DNA of 5,953 bases from Candidatus Kapaibacterium sp. (GTDB lineage: Bacteria; Bacteroidota; Ignavibacteria; Kapaibacteriales; UBA961), in assembly GCA_023259575.1 (NCBI GenBank), contig JALRHN010000126.1:1-5953 (forward strand), in the 5' to 3' direction. Positions within the stretch are counted from its first letter, which is position 1, and each line of letters opens with the position of its first letter. A program made the position numbers and the translations under genes. Under the pieces are notes generated by a model, which was not told the origin of the DNA, did no database searches, and was given only the letters and a program-made list of their open reading frames with translations. Of this stretch, positions 1-4,581 are shown in pieces.

Positions 1-749
1 CTTATTTCTGCAACAATGTGATATTTTTCAGGTCTTCTGTGAGGATTATTAGTGATAGCCAAAATCATTTTTATCATCAGTGAGTCAGGATCATCACTTG
101 TCTCTGGTGATAAAATAATGATAGATTTAGCGGTATGTGGATTGATGATTTCTAAATCAGTTAAGTCTATTGGGTTACCAGTTCTACAAACAATCTTCGT
201 ATTAGCAAAGTCTTCGATTTTCATGAGTATTTCATCTTCCATTTCAACTTTGTCTTTTTCGGCTAAAATCGAAATACAAGCATTTTTTTTACCTTTATTA
301 GCTGTAATAAGCTCGCTGATAATGTAAAAAATCTGAGGTGACCATCCTAAAATGACTGTATGATCATTTTCTATTACTAATGAACGACCTTTTCTTAAGT
401 TTTCTAATTGCTTTGCTATACCACTGTTTAAAACACCGATAAGGATTGAAATCAAAACCATCCCACCAAGTGTAGCTATAAACATCAATGTCATAAACAT
501 CCAATTACCCTTATTGGCGCTTATAACTCCTCCATCTAGAGAATGTAAGACTGTAGACCACACTAAATCCCAAAAGCCTAAAGAACTTGATTCACTATTA
601 TTGATACCTAATAAAGCACCAATTATTGCAATTAAAAAAACAAAGATGACTGATATAAAAAACAAACCAGAGATAAGAGATATTACTCCCTTAGACATCA
701 ATGTGTCAAATTTATATTGCAAGTAGTTTTTTGTAGATCTGAGAGGCAT
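1..749 (-). CDS. CASTOR/POLLUX-type ion channel, N-terminal 249 residues (3' end off the left edge)
   Basis: The visible part is the amino-terminal half of a bacterial relative of the plant CASTOR/POLLUX (DMI1) cation channels, which sit in a membrane and carry large cytosolic NAD-binding-like RCK domains. One membrane helix lies at about residues 21-46. A pore-loop region around 57-82 contains SLDGGVISANKGNW, and a second helix lies at about 84-106. Then comes the family hallmark linker (LRKGRSLVIENDH, about 118-130), followed by the Rossmann-like start TVILGWSPQ at 131-139. Further family-typical stretches are ILAEKDKVEMEDE (161-173), CRTGNPIDLTDL (188-199) and IIILSPE (210-216). The window ends inside AITNNPHRRPEKYHIVAEI. 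The ATG at 747-749 is the only reasonable start, because an in-frame TGA lies three codons upstream at 756-758. There is no strong Shine-Dalgarno sequence. Full-length bacterial members are, from memory, around 600 residues, so more than half is missing here. The family assignment is firm; the transported ion is inferred from the family. Confidence 0.88.
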   Translation of the reverse strand, partial: MPLRSTKNYLQYKFDTLMSKGVISLISGLFFISVIFVFLIAIIGALLGINNSESSSLGFWDLVWSTVLHSLDGGVISANKGNWMFMTLMFIATLGGMVLISILIGVLNSGIAKQLENLRKGRSLVIENDHTVILGWSPQIFYIISELITANKGKKNACISILAEKDKVEMEDEILMKIEDFANTKIVCRTGNPIDLTDLEIINPHTAKSIIILSPETSDDPDSLMIKMILAITNNPHRRPEKYHIVAEI

Positions 750-821
750 ATCATTTCAAGAAAAAATAAATAATCATTACTGTAAATTACAAAAAATAGA
801 AGTTTTACATTATCACATATA

Positions 822-853
822 TAAAAAAACCATTATCGTTTAAATAATGGTTT
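822..853 (-). terminator. Rho-independent terminator of the sigma/anti-sigma operon
   Basis: Read on the minus strand, a perfect 10-bp stem (844-853 pairing with 827-836) with a 7-base loop is followed at once by a run of T's down to about 823. It lies 17 bases after the stop codon of the anti-sigma gene. The stem holds only two G-C pairs, so termination may be leaky and some transcripts could read into the channel gene that starts at 749. Confidence 0.7.
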
Positions 854-870
854 ATGTATAATTAATATTA

Positions 871-1473
871 TTAATTAGAAACTTCAGTTTTTTTTCTAAA
901 TCTGGAATGAGAGTTTTCTAAAAATATTTTTTTTGAATGTGAGAGTTGTATTTGTTTGTTGGAAGATATTGGAGAAACTGTTTTATGAGGTTTCAATATT
1001 TTTAATGTTGATGGTTCTGTGTGTATAGGTTTAGATTCTATATACTTAGGAGTTTGCAATGTATGTATCATTGGATATTGTTGATTCCATGAAAGAGATT
1101 CATTCTTAAGAGTATTGATATCTTTTGGTGTATAATGCAGTAACACATATGAAATTATTCCAATGAGCGAACAACCAATCACTACTTTTGCAACAGTTAT
1201 TCCCTTCAATGAAGAAAATAATGCATGAGTGCTAGAACTTATTGAAGGTACTACATGTAAAGATTCCGAAAAATTAATTGCAGTATATGCCAAATCATGC
1301 TGCAAAAATGTTTTTGTTTGATGTTCAATCGTTGTAGTTAACAAAGAATCAGCATCAAATAACTCTTTCAAATGATTATCCGTTTGTAATCGTGAAAGAA
1401 AATGTGAAGATTCTTCAGGTGACATTAAACCAGATGTAAATCGATCGATTTCAATATGTGGTGATATATCCAT
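871..1473 (-). CDS. Putative membrane-anchored anti-sigma factor (no zinc motif)
   Basis: The gene follows the ECF sigma gene by 23 bases on the same strand, the standard place for a cognate anti-sigma factor. The 200-residue product starts with a short helical domain of the anti-sigma type: IDRFTSGLMSPEESSHFLSRL at about 9-29, then DNHLKELFDADSLL at 32-45. One membrane helix follows at about 91-113 (GITVAKVVIGCSLIGIISYVL), then a low-complexity, basic C-terminal tail. The HxxxCxxC zinc-binding signature of ZAS anti-sigma factors is absent, so it would belong to the zinc-free class. No FecR domain is seen. I chose the ATG at 1473 because GGA lies 7 bases upstream; a TTG four codons earlier (1485) has no ribosome-binding site. 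Role (inferred): holds the sigma factor at the membrane until a signal releases it. The protein itself is poorly conserved, and much of the call rests on position and layout. Confidence 0.72.
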   Translation of the reverse strand: MDISPHIEIDRFTSGLMSPEESSHFLSRLQTDNHLKELFDADSLLTTTIEHQTKTFLQHDLAYTAINFSESLHVVPSISSSTHALFSSLKGITVAKVVIGCSLIGIISYVLLHYTPKDINTLKNESLSWNQQYPMIHTLQTPKYIESKPIHTEPSTLKILKPHKTVSPISSNKQIQLSHSKKIFLENSHSRFRKKTEVSN

Positions 1474-1480
1474 TATCGTG

Positions 1481-1483
1481 TCC
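1481..1483 (-). promoter_or_regulatory. Short Shine-Dalgarno core (GGA) for the anti-sigma gene
   Basis: GGA sits 7 bases before the ATG at 1473. It overlaps the alternative TTG codon at 1483-1485, which has nothing similar before it. This supports the shorter, 200-residue reading of the anti-sigma gene. Confidence 0.45.
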
Positions 1484-1496
1484 AAAATGTAACATT

Positions 1497-2105
1497 CTAT
1501 TTACTCTTATCATTCTTTTGATATCTAGAGACAATTTCTCTAAGCTGAGCTCTTGCTCTAGAAGCTCTTGTCCATACAGCATTCGGAGATATCTTGAGCA
1601 TTTCTGCAATCTCATCAAATCTATATCCACAGTACATATGCAAAACAAGTAATTCTCGATCTTCAAATTTTAATGCATTCAGAGAAGTATTAACAAGTTC
1701 TTCTACAGAAGTGCTACCTGGTTGATTAACTGAAGGTAATCGAAAGTCATCTAATGAATCAATTGAAACAACTTGTTTTTGTAGCTTAATATGATTTAAA
1801 CAAAGATTTCTAGCTATAGTAAAAATAAAACCAGTAGGGTTCAAAATATTCGGTTCTTCTTGAAACCGTAATTTTATAATCCTTTCCCATACTTCTTGAG
1901 TAATATCTTCAGCTATATATGTATTACTAACAATCTTTGCACAATAAAGATAAATTCTTTTATTAAATGTGTTGAACAATAATAAAGCTGCTTTATCATC
2001 TCCTTTTAAGAAAAGATTGAACAGTTCAACAATGTCGTTTGACATGCGTTGATCTATTGATTGAGGAGATTCATTTTTAGCTTGATTATCATTGCCAACA
2101 GGCAT
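1497..2105 (-). CDS. ECF (group 4) RNA polymerase sigma factor
   Basis: A 202-residue alternative sigma factor that would direct RNA polymerase to a small set of stress promoters. Region sigma2 spans about 27-105, with the diagnostic -10 and core-binding helix AEDITQEVWERIIKL at 65-79 and FIFTIARNLCLNHI at 93-106. After a linker, region sigma4 spans about 135-193: LKFEDRELLVLHMYCGYRFDE (the start of domain 4) leads into the helix-turn-helix FDEIAEMLKISPNAVWTRASRARAQLRE (about 163-190). There is no sigma1.1 or sigma3, and the length is normal for the family. The ATG at 2105 is preferred over a TTG six codons upstream (2123), because AAGAG lies 7 bases before the ATG. The next gene, its presumed anti-sigma partner, starts 23 bases after the stop. 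ECF pairs usually activate their own promoter; I could not recognise such a site. The exact ECF subgroup is not assigned. Confidence 0.95.
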   Translation of the reverse strand: MPVGNDNQAKNESPQSIDQRMSNDIVELFNLFLKGDDKAALLLFNTFNKRIYLYCAKIVSNTYIAEDITQEVWERIIKLRFQEEPNILNPTGFIFTIARNLCLNHIKLQKQVVSIDSLDDFRLPSVNQPGSTSVEELVNTSLNALKFEDRELLVLHMYCGYRFDEIAEMLKISPNAVWTRASRARAQLREIVSRYQKNDKSK

Positions 2106-2112
2106 AATTAAA

Positions 2113-2117
2113 CTCTT
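2113..2117 (-). promoter_or_regulatory. Shine-Dalgarno (AAGAG) deciding the sigma factor start
   Basis: AAGAG is spaced 7 bases from the ATG at 2103-2105. It lies just downstream of the competing TTG codon at 2121-2123 and therefore could not serve it. This selects the 202-residue form. Confidence 0.5.
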
Positions 2118-2142
2118 GCGCAATAGTATTAAGACAAATAAA

Positions 2143-2171
2143 AGTATATAAAACTTACAGACATATATTAA
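2143..2171 (-). promoter_or_regulatory. Possible sigma70-type promoter of the sigma/anti-sigma operon
   Basis: On the minus strand TTAATA (2171-2166, four of six to TTGACA), a 17-base gap and TATACT (2148-2143, five of six to TATAAT) stand between the dehydrogenase stop and the sigma start. The -35 overlaps the dehydrogenase stop codon. Such matches are common in AT-rich DNA, so this is a weak call. Transcription could equally come through from the dehydrogenase gene. Confidence 0.25.
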
Positions 2172-3649
2172 TAATTATCAATTTGAGCTTTTTGAAGACT
2201 TCCAGAATAATCTACATATACTGTTTTCCACTCTGTAAAAATATCAAATGCTGTCCAACCACCCTCACGATGTCCATTCCCAGTTCCTTTAATACCTCCA
2301 AATGGCATATGAGCTTCGGCTCCGATTGTTGGAGCATTTATATAAGTGATACCAGCTTGAATATCTCGCACTGCTTGGAAAGCAGCATCTACGCTGCCTG
2401 TAAATAGAGATGAAGATAAACCATAATGACAATCATTTGCCAAGTCAATTGCATGTTGTAATGAATCAGCTTTTGATACCGATAAGACTGGCCCAAAGAT
2501 TTCTTCTTTAAATATTCTCATTTGTGGCAATACATCAATGAAAATAGTTGGCTTGAAAAAATGTCCTTTTGCACATTCATTTTTGTCTTCTATATCGCCA
2601 CCAAGAACACAAATAGCTCCTTCTGCTTTTCCAATACGAACATATTCTTGAATCTTTTCTAATTGTTTTTGATTAATTACAGGTCCCATTTGTGTGCTCT
2701 CATGTAATCCATTACCGATTCTGATTGAAGTAGCTTTTGTAATTAATTTATTGATAAAATCATCATAGATATCTTTATGTAAAATCAATCTTGAAGTTGC
2801 TGTACAACGTTGACCTGTAGTTCCAAATGCTCCCCATAAAACACCTTCTAAAGCTAAGTCCATGTTTGCATCATTCATTACTATTTGAGCATTTTTTCCA
2901 CCCATTTCTAATGAACATTTTTTATTTAAAGCACCACATTTAGATGCAATAGCAGTACCTGTTGCTGTTGAGCCAGTAAATCCAATAACACTAATGTCTG
3001 GATGATCTACTAATAATGAACCTGTAAAGCCTTTTCCATAAACTACATTAAATACACCAGCAGGTAATCCTGCTTCTTCAAGTATTTCAGCAAAAATATG
3101 GGCAGAATGAGGAGAATCTTCGGAAGGTTTAAAAACTACGGTATTTCCACAAGCTAAGGCTGGAAGTATCTTCCAAGATGGAACTGCAATTGGAAAGTTC
3201 CAAGCTGTTATAATTCCACAAACACCAATAGGCATTCTAAATGACATATTCATTTTATTTGGCATCTCACTTGGAGTTGTATAGCCAAATAATCGTCTAG
3301 TTTCAGTTGCAGCATAATATGCTGTATCTATTGCTTCTTGTATATCTCCTAATGTCTCAAATATAGGTTTACCCATTTCTCTTGTCATTATTTTAGCAAG
3401 TTCATCTTTTCTTCTTGTAAAAATATCTCCAGCTTTACGTAAAATATCACCTCTTTTGGGTGCAGGTAATTTACTCCAAGAGTTAAAAGCTAATGTTGCA
3501 GCCTTTACAGCATCATTAACATCAATAGCATTTGAATCGGGAAATATACCGATGCAATCATCCCTATCAGCAGGATTGGTATTAACAAAAGTTTCTGCGG
3601 AATTAGAAGAAGTGAAAACTCCACTAATATAATTATGAAAATGTGTCAT
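2168..3649 (-). CDS. NAD(P)+-dependent aldehyde dehydrogenase (ALDH superfamily)
   Basis: A full-length 493-residue soluble enzyme that oxidises an aldehyde to its acid with NAD+ or NADP+. All key sites are present: Asn151 in AWNFP, Lys174 in KPSE (cofactor), the FTGST turn at 224-228, general base Glu248 in LEMGGKN, catalytic Cys282 in GQRCT, EEIFGP at 382-387 and PFGGIKGTGNG at 449-459. The tail (residues about 460-491, ending YVDYSGSLQKAQID) resembles, from memory, uncharacterised bacterial ALDHs grouped as CDD cd07131 or the semialdehyde dehydrogenases acting in amino-acid breakdown. The substrate cannot be named. The start is the ATG at 3649, with AAAGGA 9 bases upstream. It is transcribed away from the LOG-family gene and towards the sigma factor gene, whose start is 62 bases past its stop. 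No terminator lies between them, so co-transcription is possible and would link aldehyde stress to the sigma factor, but this is inference. Confidence 0.95.
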   Translation of the reverse strand: MTHFHNYISGVFTSSNSAETFVNTNPADRDDCIGIFPDSNAIDVNDAVKAATLAFNSWSKLPAPKRGDILRKAGDIFTRRKDELAKIMTREMGKPIFETLGDIQEAIDTAYYAATETRRLFGYTTPSEMPNKMNMSFRMPIGVCGIITAWNFPIAVPSWKILPALACGNTVVFKPSEDSPHSAHIFAEILEEAGLPAGVFNVVYGKGFTGSLLVDHPDISVIGFTGSTATGTAIASKCGALNKKCSLEMGGKNAQIVMNDANMDLALEGVLWGAFGTTGQRCTATSRLILHKDIYDDFINKLITKATSIRIGNGLHESTQMGPVINQKQLEKIQEYVRIGKAEGAICVLGGDIEDKNECAKGHFFKPTIFIDVLPQMRIFKEEIFGPVLSVSKADSLQHAIDLANDCHYGLSSSLFTGSVDAAFQAVRDIQAGITYINAPTIGAEAHMPFGGIKGTGNGHREGGWTAFDIFTEWKTVYVDYSGSLQKAQIDNY

Positions 3650-3658
3650 TGATTAATG

Positions 3659-3664
3659 TCCTTT
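3659..3664 (-). promoter_or_regulatory. Strong Shine-Dalgarno (AAAGGA) of the aldehyde dehydrogenase gene
   Basis: AAAGGA lies 9 bases upstream of the ATG at 3647-3649. It is the best ribosome-binding site in the window and fixes the start. It also argues against a transcription start downstream of about 3662. Confidence 0.65.
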
Positions 3665-3672
3665 ATATAAGT

Positions 3673-3702
3673 ATAATATTCGGTTGACAAAGATAATGTA
3701 AT
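3673..3702 (-). promoter_or_regulatory. Possible promoter of the aldehyde dehydrogenase gene
   Basis: On the minus strand ATTACA (3702-3697, four of six to TTGACA), 18 bases, then TATTAT (3678-3673, five of six to TATAAT). It would give a short leader carrying the AAAGGA site. It overlaps the plus-strand promoter, so the two would compete for polymerase. A rival pair, TTGTCA (3690-3685) with TATAAA (3667-3662), would start transcription after the ribosome-binding site and is less likely. Confidence 0.3.
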
Positions 3703-3712
3703 CGTGTATTCT
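3684..3712 (+). promoter_or_regulatory. Sigma70-type promoter for the LOG-family gene and transporter
   Basis: A perfect TTGACA (3684-3689), an ideal 17-base spacer and TATTCT (3707-3712, four of six to TATAAT). Transcription would start near 3719, giving a leader of about 90 bases before the ATG at 3808. The two plus-strand genes downstream have only 30 bases between them and no terminator, so one transcript probably serves both. A bare TATAAT at 3758-3763 without a good -35 is a possible second start. Confidence 0.6.
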
Positions 3713-3753
3713 ATTCAATCTAAAGGATAAAAACTGAAGATTTTGAGTATCAT

Positions 3754-3765
3754 AGATTATAATCT
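3754..3765. repeat. 12-bp perfect palindrome in the divergent leader region
   Basis: AGATTATAATCT reads the same on both strands. It lies between the plus-strand promoter and the LOG-family gene, where an operator or a weak hairpin could act. The flanking bases do not extend the symmetry. Palindromes of this length occur by chance in AT-rich DNA, so an operator role is speculative. Confidence 0.25.
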
Positions 3766-3807
3766 TAGTAAATTTGCTTTAAAATCATTTATAGAGTGTT
3801 AAAACCT

Positions 3808-4551
3808 ATGAAAAACAAATTGCAAGTCCCATCTTCTAAAGAAGAATTATACTTTTTAGAAGGTCCAAAATCTAGGCTTAAGGAATTACTATTTACATTC
3901 TCTATATGTAAAGAATTTATTCTGGGATTTAGAATTCTTCACTTTGTTGGACCTTGCATTACAGTATTTGGATCTGCTAGATTTAAAGAAAATCATCCTT
4001 ATTATGAATTAGGTGTTGAAGTTGGAAAAAAGTTAGCAGAATTAGGATTTACAGTTATGACTGGTGGTGGACCTGGTATTATGGAAGCAGCAAATAAAGG
4101 TGCTTTTCAACATGGTGGTTTATCTGTAGGTGCTAAAATTTTGCTTCCTTTCGAACAATATCCGAATGTTTTTATGCATTCATTTGCAACGTTTAAGTAT
4201 TTTTTTGTGAGAAAGTTTTTATTGTTTAAATATTCTTATGGTTTCATTGTATTGCCAGGAGGAGTTGGAACCATGGATGAACTATTTGAAGCTTTAACTT
4301 TGATTCAAACAAAAAAAATTAAAGATTTTCCAATTGTAGTTTTAGGAACTCAATTTTATTCAAGTCTTAATGTTATGCTTAATACCATGGCTGATGAAGG
4401 AGCTATTGATAAAGAAGATTTATCTCTTATTTTGTTTACTGATTCAATCAAAGAAGCCATTGAACATATACAAAAACATTCAGTTGAAAAATATGGTCTT
4501 AAATCTCCAGTTCCTTCTGGATTTTTGGGTGAAAATAATCTAAGAAATTAA
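3808..4551 (+). CDS. LOG family protein (TIGR00730-like), Rossmann-fold nucleotide phosphoribohydrolase
   Basis: A 247-residue cytosolic protein of the lysine-decarboxylase-like / LOG family. Characterised members remove the ribose 5'-phosphate from nucleoside monophosphates such as AMP or cytokinin nucleotides. The nucleotide-binding motif is GGGPGIMEAANKGA (86-99). The family signature PGGVGTMDELFEALTLIQ (150-167) contains the conserved PGGxGTxxE, and FFVRKFLL (132-139) supplies the conserved Arg. The opening Rossmann strand is ITVFGSARF (51-59). It is somewhat longer at both ends than the minimal LOG of about 190 residues. I prefer the ATG at 3808 over a GTG at 3796: AGAG at 3793-3796 can serve the ATG at an 11-base spacing but not the GTG. 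It is followed after 30 bases by the transporter gene and is divergent from the dehydrogenase. The older label 'lysine decarboxylase' should not be used. The in vivo substrate is unknown. Confidence 0.92.
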   Translation: MKNKLQVPSSKEELYFLEGPKSRLKELLFTFSICKEFILGFRILHFVGPCITVFGSARFKENHPYYELGVEVGKKLAELGFTVMTGGGPGIMEAANKGAFQHGGLSVGAKILLPFEQYPNVFMHSFATFKYFFVRKFLLFKYSYGFIVLPGGVGTMDELFEALTLIQTKKIKDFPIVVLGTQFYSSLNVMLNTMADEGAIDKEDLSLILFTDSIKEAIEHIQKHSVEKYGLKSPVPSGFLGENNLRN

Positions 4552-4581
4552 TAGTGAATCTTGTACTAATCAATTTTATAT

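Noticed and set aside
52..726. Two plus-strand open frames (52-327 and 514-726)
   Set aside because: They lie antisense inside the channel gene, whose minus-strand frame is open from 749 to the edge and gives strong family motifs.
750..826. Promoter of the channel gene
   Set aside because: Several AT-rich near-matches exist on the minus strand (for example GATAAT preceded by TG near 812-820), but none has a convincing -35 partner.
1451..1666. Open frames on both strands (1451-1666 minus, 1458-1652 plus) across the sigma/anti-sigma junction
   Set aside because: Both overlap the well-supported sigma4 region in other frames and show no recognisable domain.
2106..2167. An ECF-type autoregulatory promoter (AAC-containing -35 box)
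   Set aside because: No GGAAC- or AAC-centred -35 element with a fitting -10 could be found upstream of the sigma gene.
2183..2407. Plus-strand open frame
   Set aside because: Antisense to the conserved C-terminal part of the aldehyde dehydrogenase.
4552..4581. A c-di-AMP (ydaO-type) riboswitch before the KimA-like gene
   Set aside because: The gap is only 30 bases, far too short for that riboswitch, and no fold is visible.
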